This document shows, one piece after another, positions 35,849 to 44,157 of a stretch of DNA of 60,924 nucleotides. The stretch spans positions 1 to 60,924 of the forward strand of contig CALBPX010000100.1 in NCBI GenBank assembly GCA_937899055.1, read 5' to 3'. The position numbers were made by a program, and so were the translations under genes. This stretch comes from an uncultured Bacteroidales bacterium. GTDB taxonomy: Bacteria; Bacteroidota; Bacteroidia; Bacteroidales; UBA932. Below the pieces are notes generated by a model. The model did not search any database and was not told the origin of the DNA. It worked only from the letters and a program-made list of their open reading frames with translations. The first letter of the stretch is position 1, and every line of letters begins with the position of its first letter.

Positions 35849-35873
35849 TTCTGTCAATAGATTTTCGGACATT

Positions 35874-37022
35874 ATGGTAAGACGGTCATTATTTTTTGTT
35901 TTAACGCTTGCACTTGTTATGGGCAGTATTTCAGACTCTTCTGCACAGAAGAAAAGAATGAGAGACTATGGTCTTTCTTACGGAATTTTCAAAACCGGAA
36001 CATTTAACGCAATTACCGATGTAAAAGGAGTGAGCGTGGGTCATGTTACGCTCAACCAGAAAGAAGATATGCGTACGGGCGTTACGGCCATACTCCCTCA
36101 TCAGGGAAATATCTTCCGCAAAAAGGTTCCGGCAGCCATCTATTTGGGCAACGGTTTTGGAAAACTTGCCGGATACAGCCAGGTAAAGGAACTGGGTAAC
36201 ATAGAAACTCCCATCATACTTACCAACACCCTCAGCATTGCCGCCGCTCTCGACGGCCTTATTACCTACACGCTCAGTCAGCCCGGCAACGAAAATGTAA
36301 GGAGCGTAAACGGAGTTGTAGGCGAAACCAACGACGGTTCGCTCAACAACATAAGGGCCAGATATGTAAAGCCGGAACATGTGCTCCAGGCCATAGCCGA
36401 TGCCAAGGGCGGCCCGGTAGAGGAAGGCTGCGTCGGAGCCGGAACAGGTACGATATGCTTCAGCTGGAAGGGCGGAATAGGAACATCGTCAAGAGTACTT
36501 CCGGAGAACCTCGGAGGCTACACCATAGGAGTTTTGGTCCAGACAAACTACGGCGGAATCTTGGAAATCTGCGGAGTGGAAGTTGGTAAGAACCTCGGCG
36601 AATATTCATACCGGAAAAGCGTAGAAGCCCAGGCCAAGACAGAGGAAGCAAAGAAGGGCGACGGCTCATGTATGATAGTTGTAGCTACGGACGCCCCTGT
36701 AGATGCCCGTCAGCTGGAAAGAATGGCCAAGAGAGCCTTCATGGCTCTGGCCAAGACCGGCAGCTTTGCCTCCAACGGCAGCGGCGACTATGTAATAGCC
36801 TTTTCTGCCTGCCCGGAGAACTTCATAGAAGGAGAAGAAGCCCATACATTCAAGGTTCTGGATAACGATCAGATGGGTCCTCTGTTTGCCGCAACGGTGG
36901 AGGCTACCTGCGAAGCCCTTTGGAACAGCCTCTTTGCCGCCGAAACCACAAAAGGATTCAACGGCTATGAGGTCAAGGCCCTGCCCGTAGAAAAGGTTGT
37001 AGAGATGATAAAAAAACGCTGA
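35874..37022 (+). CDS. P1-family peptidase (DmpA/BapA-like aminopeptidase)
   Basis: 382-residue protein with a signal peptide (cleavage near SDSSAQ), so probably periplasmic. The family self-cleaves to expose an N-terminal serine nucleophile; the matching site is D263-G264-S265 in GDGSCMIVVATDAP, and GETNDGSLNNIRAR and GAGTGTICFSWKGGIGTSSR are also family-typical. Known relatives release N-terminal residues, including D- or beta-amino acids, from peptides. The stop codon lies inside a terminator hairpin. Physiological substrate is unknown. Confidence 0.88.
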   Translation: MVRRSLFFVLTLALVMGSISDSSAQKKRMRDYGLSYGIFKTGTFNAITDVKGVSVGHVTLNQKEDMRTGVTAILPHQGNIFRKKVPAAIYLGNGFGKLAGYSQVKELGNIETPIILTNTLSIAAALDGLITYTLSQPGNENVRSVNGVVGETNDGSLNNIRARYVKPEHVLQAIADAKGGPVEEGCVGAGTGTICFSWKGGIGTSSRVLPENLGGYTIGVLVQTNYGGILEICGVEVGKNLGEYSYRKSVEAQAKTEEAKKGDGSCMIVVATDAPVDARQLERMAKRAFMALAKTGSFASNGSGDYVIAFSACPENFIEGEEAHTFKVLDNDQMGPLFAATVEATCEALWNSLFAAETTKGFNGYEVKALPVEKVVEMIKKR

Positions 37023-37042
37023 CCGTCTGGCCAGCGTTTTTT
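37011..37042. terminator. Bidirectional intrinsic terminator
   Basis: AAAAAACGCTG (37011-37021) pairs with CAGCGTTTTTT (37032-37042), giving a GC-rich core flanked by A- and T-runs. It works in both directions: for the P1 peptidase, whose stop codon lies in it, and for the convergent tonB gene ending at 37059. Confidence 0.85.
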
Positions 37043-37058
37043 ATACATCCAAAAAGTC

Positions 37059-37751
37059 TTATTTCAACTGGAAGATAATAGGGAAGGTGTATTTAACCTT
37101 TGCAGGTTTACCTCTCTGCTTTCCAGGACTCCATTTAGGAGACTTCTGGATTACTCTTACGGCTGCCTGATCCAAAGATGAGTCAACGCCTCTGAGCACC
37201 TTAACGTTCTTTACGCTTCCGTCTTTGTCTATCATAAACTCAACGGTAACACGTCCGGAAATGCCGTTTTCCCTTGCAATTTCAGGATATTCGATATTGC
37301 TGTAAACCCACTTTGTGAATTCGTTTGCATCCTTACCCTGGAACATAGGTTTTTCCTCGATGATTGCAAAAGGAATTGTCTCCTCTACCTCAACTTCTTC
37401 TTCTACCGGCTTAGCCTCTACATAAGGTTTGATTTCAATCTTCTGGTCGGAGTCGTCCGTACTGATGAAGTCGGTTTCTACCTTTACGTCATTTTCCACA
37501 ATCTGGAGCTCTTCTGTCATGACGGGCTCTTTGATCTGCTCTGGTGGTGGCGGAGGAGTGTCCTGTGTAATAGGGGCCTGCTCGTCCTCGATAGCCACCG
37601 TCTGACCTGTAAGTGACATCACCTCTTCCTTGTCGTGAGTAGTCCACTCAAACAGTCCAAGTACGAGAGCGAGGGAAAGTACAAGTCCTATCTCAAGAAA
37701 AAGACTTTTCTTGTTCTCAAGATTGGCTTTGGGTGATTTTTTAATTTCCAT
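37059..37751 (-). CDS. TonB-family energy transducer
   Basis: Couples the proton-motive force to TonB-dependent outer-membrane receptors. The 230-residue protein has a short cytoplasmic N-terminus, one transmembrane helix (about 18-36), an acidic/proline spacer with PPPPPE, and a C-terminal TonB domain with GISGRVTVEFMIDKDGSV and SPKWSPGKQRGKPAKVKYTFP. Bacteroidales carry several TonB paralogues, and no receptor gene is adjacent, so the partner is open. It begins 14 nt after mdh on the same strand and may be read from the mdh promoter. Confidence 0.92.
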   Translation of the reverse strand: MEIKKSPKANLENKKSLFLEIGLVLSLALVLGLFEWTTHDKEEVMSLTGQTVAIEDEQAPITQDTPPPPPEQIKEPVMTEELQIVENDVKVETDFISTDDSDQKIEIKPYVEAKPVEEEVEVEETIPFAIIEEKPMFQGKDANEFTKWVYSNIEYPEIARENGISGRVTVEFMIDKDGSVKNVKVLRGVDSSLDQAAVRVIQKSPKWSPGKQRGKPAKVKYTFPIIFQLK

Positions 37752-37765
37752 ATAGCTTGTTTTTA

Positions 37766-38707
37766 TTAGATAATATTCTGTTCCTTAAGTACGTTGGCAG
37801 TATTTCTTGTAGCATCTGCACTGGCCTTGAAGAGAGCCTTTTCCTCGTCGTTAAGTTCAAGTTCCACTATCTTTTCCCATCCGTTCTTTCCTACGATTGC
37901 AGGAACACCGATGCAGAGGTCGTTTTCTCCGTACTCACCTTCCAGATAGCAGCAGCAAGGTATCATCTTTCTTTCGTTCATCACAATTGACTTGGCCATT
38001 GTAGCTGCGCTCATGCCGGGAGCGTACCATGCGCTTGTTCCCAGAAGTTTGGTAAGGGTTGCGCCACCTACCATCGTGTCTGCAACTACTTTATCGCACT
38101 GCTCTTTGCTGAGGAGCTTGGTTACAGGAATTCCCTTGTAAGTTGCAAAACGGATGAGAGGTATCATGGTCTTGTCGCCGTGACCGCCGATAACCATGCA
38201 CTCGATATCGCTTACCGGAACATTGAGAGCCTGGGCAAGATAATAGGTGAAACGGCTTGAATCAAGCTGGCCGCCCATTCCTACTACCTGATTCTTTGGA
38301 AGATTGTTCTTCTTGAGTGTGAGGTATGTCATAGGGTCCATAGGATTTGCAATGACCATAATCACAGCCTTGGGAGAATATTTGAGAACGCTCTCGGTAA
38401 CGCCGGAAACGATCTTGGAATTTACACCTATGAGTTCCTCTCTTGTCATACCAGGTTTCCTTGGAACTCCAGAGGTAATGATAACTACGTCAGAGTCAGC
38501 GGTTTTTGAATAATCGTTGGTAACTCCGGTTATTTTTGTGTTTGTTCCGTACTGCTTGGCAGCCTGCATCATATCCATTGCCTTTCCCTCAGAAATACCT
38601 TCTTTGATATCCAGAAGGACTATTTCTGAACAGAAGTTGAGATGAAGCATTGCCTCTACGCATGATGCGCCAACATTACCGGCGCCTATTACAGATACTT
38701 TTGCCAT
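37766..38707 (-). CDS. mdh: Malate dehydrogenase
   Basis: Interconverts malate and oxaloacetate with NAD(H) in the reductive branch that feeds fumarate reductase. The 313-residue protein has the NAD fold GAGNVG (8-13), the substrate Arg/Asn region TSGVPRKPGMTREEL and IANPMDPMTY, and the catalytic His in IGGHGDKTMIP. This is the lactate-dehydrogenase-like MDH clade. A good promoter lies just upstream; tonB follows. Confidence 0.95.
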   Translation of the reverse strand: MAKVSVIGAGNVGASCVEAMLHLNFCSEIVLLDIKEGISEGKAMDMMQAAKQYGTNTKITGVTNDYSKTADSDVVIITSGVPRKPGMTREELIGVNSKIVSGVTESVLKYSPKAVIMVIANPMDPMTYLTLKKNNLPKNQVVGMGGQLDSSRFTYYLAQALNVPVSDIECMVIGGHGDKTMIPLIRFATYKGIPVTKLLSKEQCDKVVADTMVGGATLTKLLGTSAWYAPGMSAATMAKSIVMNERKMIPCCCYLEGEYGENDLCIGVPAIVGKNGWEKIVELELNDEEKALFKASADATRNTANVLKEQNII

Positions 38708-38720
38708 AAACTCTTTTTTT

Positions 38721-38728
38721 TAAATTTG
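38721..38728 (+). promoter_or_regulatory. Possible -7 box for ybeY
   Basis: TAAATTTG on the plus strand fits TAnnTTTG, 61 nt before the ybeY ATG. It overlaps the leader of the divergent mdh transcript. Confidence 0.3.
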
Positions 38729-38734
38729 TGCTTA

Positions 38735-38766
38735 CAAAGTTAATTTTTTACTCAGCCACAGGCAAA
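38735..38766 (-). promoter_or_regulatory. mdh promoter (-33 and -7)
   Basis: On the minus strand TTTG (38763-38766) and TAACTTTG (38735-38742) are separated by 20 bp, a near-consensus Bacteroidetes promoter. The -7 box ends 27 nt before the mdh ATG. Confidence 0.65.
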
Positions 38767-38789
38767 ACATCAATATCAATAAAATATCA

Positions 38790-39257
38790 ATGTTACATTT
38801 TACAGATCAGGATCTCCACAGCGGCCTTAAAGGCAAGACCATAATCAGACAATGGCTGAAGGCCATCGTGGAAGAAAGAGGATATGTCTTGGGCGAAGTG
38901 AACATAATCTTTTGCTCCGACAGCTACATACTCTCTCTCAACAAGTCTTCTTTGGGTCACGATTATTATACGGATATCATAACCTTTGACTATTGCCAGG
39001 GCAACATCGTAAGCGGAGATCTGTTCATAAGTCTGGATACGGTCTGCGCAAACTCAAAAACCTACAGGCAGAAATTCAGTCCGGCTTTTGTGTGCGAACT
39101 GATGAGGGTTATGGTACACGGACTCTTGCATCTCAGCGGCGAAGACGACACCACACCCTATAAGCAAAGAAAGATGCGGCGGGCAGAGAACCTGAGTCTA
39201 GAAAAACTGCTTTCGGATTTTGATTACGGCAGAGTATCCATAGGATATAATAATTGA
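38790..39257 (+). CDS. ybeY: rRNA maturation endoribonuclease YbeY
   Basis: Zinc-dependent RNase for rRNA 3'-end processing and ribosome quality control, 155 residues. The metal site reads HGLLHLSGEDD. The first two histidines are kept, while the third ligand, histidine in most bacteria, is replaced by an acidic residue, which I recall as normal in Bacteroidetes. It lies 23 nt upstream of mnmG and both may be one unit of RNA-modification/maturation genes. Confidence 0.9.
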   Translation: MLHFTDQDLHSGLKGKTIIRQWLKAIVEERGYVLGEVNIIFCSDSYILSLNKSSLGHDYYTDIITFDYCQGNIVSGDLFISLDTVCANSKTYRQKFSPAFVCELMRVMVHGLLHLSGEDDTTPYKQRKMRRAENLSLEKLLSDFDYGRVSIGYNN

Positions 39258-39280
39258 ACGCTTAATTATCTCAGCGATAG

Positions 39281-41281
39281 ATGGTAAAGAAATACGATGT
39301 AATAGTAATAGGCGGCGGACATGCCGGATGCGAGGCGGCTTTTGCAGCGGCCCGTATGGGGTCGGAAACCTTGCTCATTACTATGGATATGAACAAGATA
39401 GCCCAGATGTCCTGTAATCCGGCCGTCGGGGGAATTGCTAAAGGTCAGATAGTCAGGGAGATAGATGCGTTGGGGGGAGGAATGGGGCTGGTTACGGACG
39501 CCTCCACCATACAGTTCCGTATGCTCAACGGCTCAAAAGGCCCTGCGGTCTGGAGTCCAAGAGCTCAGTGCGACCGCCAGTATTTCATACTCAACTGGCG
39601 TTACCTTTTGGAACATACACCCAACCTTCACATCTGGCAGGACGAAGTTACCGGCTTCAATATCGCTGAGTATAAAAAGCCGGTCAAGGGTTACAGTTAT
39701 TCCGTCAGAGGCGTTACAACTTCGCTGGGTGCAGAGTTTACGGCTTCCAAGGTCATACTTACAGCCGGAACTTTCCTGAACGGGCGGCTGTTCATTGGCC
39801 GCAATTCTTCCGAGGGAGGAAGAATTGGCGAACCTTCTTCATCGGGACTTACGGAAGCTTTGGCCAAATACGGCATTGTGAGTGCCCGTATGAAAACCGG
39901 AACGCCGCCCAGGATTGACATAAGATCAGTTGACATTTCTCGTCTGGAAGTTCAGAACGGCGATGAAAATCCCGCTCGCTTTTCGTTTTTGAATACTCCT
40001 TCTTCTGTTCAGGCCAATGTAAGTCAGAAATGCTGCTACCTTGTACATACTAACCCTAAGGTTCATGCCCAGCTCCGCAAGGGTTTCAAAGACTCCCCTC
40101 TTTTTACTGGCATGATTTCCGGTATAGGTCCCCGATATTGCCCCAGCATAGAAGACAAGCTCCGTACATTTTCCGACAAAGATCAGCACCTTCTGTTTTT
40201 GGAACCTGAAGGGTGGAATACAAACGAATACTATCTACAAGGGTTTTCGTCTTCGCTTCCTATGGATGTTCAGATGAAGGCCCTTCATCAGATTGACGGG
40301 TTACAGGAGTGCGAAGTTTTCCGCCCGGCTTATGCGGTAGAATATGACTATTTTCCGCCTACCCAGCTTTGGCATACACTGGAGTCTAAGTTTATTTCAG
40401 GCTTCTATTTTGCCGGACAGGTGAACGGAACAACCGGATACGAAGAAGCTGCGGCTCAAGGGCTGATGTCCGGAATCAACGCCACGCTCTCTCTCAGAAA
40501 GCAAGAGCCTCTTATCCTTAAACGGAACCAAAGCTATATTGGAGTACTCATAGATGATCTTATTACAAAGGGCGTAGATGAGCCCTACCGGATGTTTACT
40601 TCCCGGGCTGAATTCCGGATACTTCTCCGCCAGGATAATGCCGACCGCCGTCTTACGGAAACAGGCTACAGAATAGGCCTTGCAACAGAGGACCGCCTGA
40701 AATTGATGCAAGACAAATACTCTGCCGAGGACCGGATTATTTCTATTCTGGATGAGGATACAGTAACTGCATCCTCGTTCAATGCTGCCGGAATATCCAG
40801 TTTGACTCTGAATGAAAGCAAGAAGGCTTCGGCCCTTCTCATGCGTCCGGATGTGGCTCTGAGCCCGCTCCTCGGCATTGTTCCACGCGGAACAATAATA
40901 AAGGAGGTAGCCGGCAAGGTAGCTGAGGATCATCCTCAGACCGATGCCGTATATGGACTTAAATTCCCCTACCGTCCATCCGGGTTTAATTTGGACGCTT
41001 CCGGAAACAGTTATCTTACGGCTCAGATTCTTGCCGGTTCAGAAACAGCGGTAAAATACAGAGGATATATACTTAGGGAGCAGGTTGCCGCCGACAGACT
41101 CCTGCGCCTGGAGAGTCTTAAAATACCACAAGGTTTTGATTTTATGAAAGTTACATCGCTTTCCTACGAAGGACGGCAGAAGCTCATGAGGTATAAACCG
41201 CAGACCATTGCCCAGGCTTCAAGAATTTCTGGAGTTTCTCCTGCCGATATTTCGGTTCTTTTAGTCTATTTTGGCCGGTAA
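39281..41281 (+). CDS. mnmG: tRNA uridine-34 carboxymethylaminomethyl synthase MnmG (GidA)
   Basis: FAD enzyme that, with MnmE, modifies the wobble uridine of several tRNAs. The 666-residue protein shows the FAD fold GGGHAG (11-16), the GidA signatures SCNPAVGGIAKG and FAGQVNGTTGYEEAAAQG, and the helical C-terminal tRNA/MnmE-binding domain. An ATCGCTGAG-family word (39270-39278) ends 2 nt before the ATG, and another lies at 39662. In many bacteria gidA sits near oriC with parAB; here a parS-like palindrome lies downstream but no parAB. Confidence 0.96.
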   Translation: MVKKYDVIVIGGGHAGCEAAFAAARMGSETLLITMDMNKIAQMSCNPAVGGIAKGQIVREIDALGGGMGLVTDASTIQFRMLNGSKGPAVWSPRAQCDRQYFILNWRYLLEHTPNLHIWQDEVTGFNIAEYKKPVKGYSYSVRGVTTSLGAEFTASKVILTAGTFLNGRLFIGRNSSEGGRIGEPSSSGLTEALAKYGIVSARMKTGTPPRIDIRSVDISRLEVQNGDENPARFSFLNTPSSVQANVSQKCCYLVHTNPKVHAQLRKGFKDSPLFTGMISGIGPRYCPSIEDKLRTFSDKDQHLLFLEPEGWNTNEYYLQGFSSSLPMDVQMKALHQIDGLQECEVFRPAYAVEYDYFPPTQLWHTLESKFISGFYFAGQVNGTTGYEEAAAQGLMSGINATLSLRKQEPLILKRNQSYIGVLIDDLITKGVDEPYRMFTSRAEFRILLRQDNADRRLTETGYRIGLATEDRLKLMQDKYSAEDRIISILDEDTVTASSFNAAGISSLTLNESKKASALLMRPDVALSPLLGIVPRGTIIKEVAGKVAEDHPQTDAVYGLKFPYRPSGFNLDASGNSYLTAQILAGSETAVKYRGYILREQVAADRLLRLESLKIPQGFDFMKVTSLSYEGRQKLMRYKPQTIAQASRISGVSPADISVLLVYFGR

Positions 41282-41335
41282 TTTATCCGATGCAATCATT
41301 TTAATAAACGTCTAAAATTCTTTATTAAACAGACT

Positions 41336-41455
41336 ATTAAAGATGTTTATATAAAGTAATACTTCATATTAAAATAATCAGCTTAAGAAATCTAGTTTCA
41401 TGGCTTTGAACGCCGCCGAACGGCTAAAGTATTGCTTTATATAAATATGCTTAAT
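41336..41455. repeat. 120-bp imperfect inverted-repeat element
   Basis: Arms 41336-41364 and 41427-41455 are inverted repeats matching at 25 of 29 positions; the inner 19 bp (41346-41364 and 41427-41445) match at 18 of 19. The 62-bp centre includes GCCGCCGAACGGC-like sequence. No coding frame or flanking direct repeat is visible. It could be a MITE-like remnant or encode a long RNA hairpin. The flanking intergenic bases from 41282 hold no recognisable gene. Confidence 0.55.
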
Positions 41456-41485
41456 GATTTGAAATATATCTTATTAGGCGCAAAA

Positions 41486-41501
41486 TGTTCCTCGTGGAAC
41501 C
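41486..41501. promoter_or_regulatory. parS-like palindrome
   Basis: TGTTCCTCGTGGAACC differs at two positions from the symmetrical parS-type word TGTTCCACGTGGAACA and is flanked by A-rich DNA. ParB binds such sites near replication origins. The asymmetric T in the centre weakens the case. Confidence 0.3.
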
Positions 41502-41511
41502 TCAAAAGAAA

Positions 41512-41538
41512 GGCCCATAAAAAACGGGCCTGTTTTTT
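41512..41538 (+). terminator. Intrinsic terminator downstream of mnmG
   Basis: GGCCC (41512-41516) and GGGCC (41526-41530) form a stem followed by TGTTTTTT. It would end plus-strand transcripts from mnmG or from the inverted-repeat element. Confidence 0.65.
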
Positions 41539-41579
41539 AGCGTTCGGTCTTCCGTCCAGGTGTTTTCCTTACTGAAACA

Positions 41580-41606
41580 AAAATCGCCCGAATTTCGGGC
41601 GATTTT
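41580..41606. terminator. Bidirectional intrinsic terminator
   Basis: AAAATCGCCCG (41580-41590) pairs perfectly with CGGGCGATTTT (41596-41606) around a 5-nt loop, with A/T runs on both sides. It separates mnmG from the convergent threonine aldolase gene. Confidence 0.85.
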
Positions 41607-41633
41607 GGCAAATACGGGCTTTTTCTGCCTTAT

Positions 41634-42692
41634 TTATCCGAGTATTTTCTCCAAATCTTCTACAAAGCAGTCTATGTCTTCGGTTGTTGTGCGGAACGAA
41701 CACATCAGGCGGACTTCCTTGATGTTTTCTCTCCAGACATAGAAGATGTATTTCTGCCGCAGGGTTTCCAGCTGCCCGTCAGAGAGCGGAGCAAGCGAAA
41801 TATAAACTCCGTTGGTATCTACGTTTTGGGTAAAATACACGCCTTTCTGCATAGCGGAGGAAGCTCTCAGGCGGCTTTCCAGATATTTGGCCATAGAGTT
41901 GGAATGAGCGGCCATTTTCAGGTAGAGACCGTCTTTGAGGTATTCCTCAAACTGGGCTGCTATGAAGCGGTTCTTGGAATAAAGCTGGGTAGCTTGCTTG
42001 CGGATGTAGGCAAGGTTTTGGGCCATTTCCTTGTTTTTCTTCAGGTCAAAAACCACAACGGCCTCCCCTATCAGCATTCCGTTTTTGGTTCCTCCGAAAC
42101 TCAGGACATCTACGCCCAGGTCTGCGGTGAGCTGCTTTACGGAAAGGTTCATTGCGGCGGCGGCGTTGGATATCCTGGAGCCATCTACATGGATATATCC
42201 GCCGGATGAATGCATCAGGTCTGCCAGAGCCCGTATTTCCTCTACGGAGTAAAGGGTTTCGAACTCGGTTGGCTGGGATATTGAAAGTATGATGGGCTGG
42301 ACCTTGTGCTGGTCTCCGAACCTGAGGAATTCCTTTACGGTTTCCGGCCTGACCTTTCCGCCCTCCTGAGGCAGAGCCGTAATGCGGCAAGACGAAAATC
42401 TTTCTACCGCGCCGCATTCGTCCTCTATGATATGGGCGCAGGACGGGGCTAAGACGGTGCTGAATGGTTTGAGAAAAGAAGCCAGGGAAACCACATTGGC
42501 CCCCGTTCCGTTTAGGACAAACAGGGCTTTGCAGTTTCCGCCAAGAAGGGTTTCTATTTCCGAAAGTACGCTCTCTGTGTAGTCATCTTCTCCATAGCCA
42601 AAGCAATAGCCTTCGTTTGCGCGTTCAATTGCCTTGAGTATGAGAGGATGAACTCCGGAGTGGTTGTCCGAACCGAAGGAACGTTGTTTCAT
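41634..42692 (-). CDS. ltaE: Threonine aldolase family PLP enzyme
   Basis: PLP enzyme of the beta-eliminating lyase fold, 352 residues, expected to split L-threonine (or allo-threonine) into glycine and acetaldehyde. It shows FGSDNHSGVHPLIL at the N-terminus, ALFVLNGTGANVV, the PLP-aspartate in IHVDGSRISNAA and the Schiff-base lysine in SFGGTKNGML. It begins 3 nt after gcvH, so the two are almost surely cotranscribed, linking glycine production with the glycine-cleavage carrier. Confidence 0.9.
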   Translation of the reverse strand: MKQRSFGSDNHSGVHPLILKAIERANEGYCFGYGEDDYTESVLSEIETLLGGNCKALFVLNGTGANVVSLASFLKPFSTVLAPSCAHIIEDECGAVERFSSCRITALPQEGGKVRPETVKEFLRFGDQHKVQPIILSISQPTEFETLYSVEEIRALADLMHSSGGYIHVDGSRISNAAAAMNLSVKQLTADLGVDVLSFGGTKNGMLIGEAVVVFDLKKNKEMAQNLAYIRKQATQLYSKNRFIAAQFEEYLKDGLYLKMAAHSNSMAKYLESRLRASSAMQKGVYFTQNVDTNGVYISLAPLSDGQLETLRQKYIFYVWRENIKEVRLMCSFRTTTEDIDCFVEDLEKILG

Positions 42693-42695
42693 TGG

Positions 42696-43073
42696 TTACT
42701 TACAGATGGCTTCGTAAGCTGCGGCATCGAGCAGAGTGTCGAGCTCGGCAGGGTCTGTCATTTCCACCTTGATAAGCCAGCCGGCTCCGTAAGGATCCTT
42801 GTTTACGCTTTCGGGTGCAGCCTCCAGCTCGGGGTTGATTTCAATTACCTTTCCGCCTACCGGCATCAGGGCGTCTGCAACTGTTTTTACAGCCTCTATG
42901 CTGCCAAACTGCTCGCCGGCTGCAAGGGTTTCGCCCTCGCATGTGATATCGAGGAATACGATGTCTCCCAGTTCGCTCTGGGCAAAGTCCGTAATACCTA
43001 CGGTTGCAATGTTACCCTCTACGCTCACCCATTCGTGATCGTTCGAGTACTTGAGATTTGAAGGAATGTTCAT
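42696..43073 (-). CDS. gcvH: Glycine cleavage system H protein
   Basis: Lipoylated carrier that shuttles the aminomethyl group between P, T and L proteins. The 125-residue protein has the lipoyl-lysine K63 in GSIEAVKTVAD and the usual N-terminal NLKYSNDHEWV. No gcvP or gcvT is adjacent. Instead threonine aldolase follows 3 nt downstream. The upstream 69 bp are AT-rich without a clear TAnnTTTG box. Confidence 0.96.
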   Translation of the reverse strand: MNIPSNLKYSNDHEWVSVEGNIATVGITDFAQSELGDIVFLDITCEGETLAAGEQFGSIEAVKTVADALMPVGGKVIEINPELEAAPESVNKDPYGAGWLIKVEMTDPAELDTLLDAAAYEAICK

Positions 43074-43142
43074 TTTATAAATTGATTTTTGTGTTTATAT
43101 TAAAATTAAATGAATTCAAGCGGAAGGCGAATTTATGAAATC

Positions 43143-44141
43143 TCAGCCATTGTACCAAACCGGCAGCACTTCAACCACAATCAAAACAACAAATAATAGA
43201 CTGAATATCAATATATTCCTCGATGTTTTCCCGAGTATGGAGTTGAGCTCTCTTCCGTGATTTAATTCTACCATTTTGCGGTGAACCTTAAAAAGAAACG
43301 GCAGGAAAAGAAGCGGCAGTACAAGATGGAACGGGAATGCCCATAGATTGGCTTCGGATTTGAGGGCCACTCCCCTGGCAAGCCAGCCGCCGACAATCAT
43401 TGCACCTATGGTGGCTACGCATCCGTTAATCAGATACAGCCATTCGGCAGCCTTGGCGCCGAGCCTTACAACAAGAGTTCTCTTGCCGTTTCTGGCATCC
43501 AGTTCCCTATCGCGATAATTATTGACAATCAAAAGATTATCTACAATAAACCCAACCGCAAAACCAGCAATAAGAGCAAGGGCACCCATGAGAAAATAAT
43601 ATGCTGTTATATTGCAGAACAGCCAGGTTGAAGTAAACCATGTAAAAAACACCGGAACAATTCCGAAGTACAGCACCACCATGGTATCGCCGAGGGCCGT
43701 ATATGAAAATTTTGTAGTGTAAAGAAAGGCTCCGAGGATGCAAAGAAGCCCTACCGCAAGCATGGCATAGCCTCCGTAAAAGATTAGTGGAAGGCCTGTT
43801 ATGAATGCCAGTGTGGATGTAATGGCTATTCCCCTCTTCATTGCCCTTGGGCTTATCCAGCCTTTGGTGCAGGCGCGTTCAGGGCCAAGCCGTTCTTCGG
43901 AATCGGCCCCGCGGATGAAGTCGAAATAATCGTTGATAAAGTTTGCATCTATCTGCATTACAAGGGCAAAGACGGCACAGAGCAGGCTCGGAACAATCCA
44001 CCGTGTGGTTCCTTGGCCCAGTGCGGCCAGTGTAGCCCAAGCCAGGGCAGCCCCTACCAAAACCGGCGAAACGGCACCGAACAGAGTTTTCGGACGGGCT
44101 GCTAAAAACCAGGCTCTTAGAGAGTTCTGTCTGACTTCCAT
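43143..44141 (-). CDS. menA: UbiA-family prenyltransferase, probable MenA
   Basis: Polytopic membrane prenyltransferase of about 332 residues, probably joining a polyprenyl chain to 1,4-dihydroxy-2-naphthoate in menaquinone synthesis. The first Asp-rich motif is NDYFDFIRGADSEER and the second is NNYRDRELDARNGKRTL, with about eight helices. The start at 44141 leaves 16 nt after ruvA; an alternative start at 44177 would overlap ruvA by 20 nt. Menaquinone is the likely electron donor for the fumarate reductase in this window. Confidence 0.87.
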   Translation of the reverse strand: MEVRQNSLRAWFLAARPKTLFGAVSPVLVGAALAWATLAALGQGTTRWIVPSLLCAVFALVMQIDANFINDYFDFIRGADSEERLGPERACTKGWISPRAMKRGIAITSTLAFITGLPLIFYGGYAMLAVGLLCILGAFLYTTKFSYTALGDTMVVLYFGIVPVFFTWFTSTWLFCNITAYYFLMGALALIAGFAVGFIVDNLLIVNNYRDRELDARNGKRTLVVRLGAKAAEWLYLINGCVATIGAMIVGGWLARGVALKSEANLWAFPFHLVLPLLFLPFLFKVHRKMVELNHGRELNSILGKTSRNILIFSLLFVVLIVVEVLPVWYNG

Positions 44142-44157
44142 GTCTTGTTGTTTTGGC

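Noticed and set aside
39110..39150. Loss of a catalytic histidine in YbeY
   Set aside because: The third metal ligand is acidic in the Bacteroidetes homologues I recall, so this is lineage-typical rather than inactivating.
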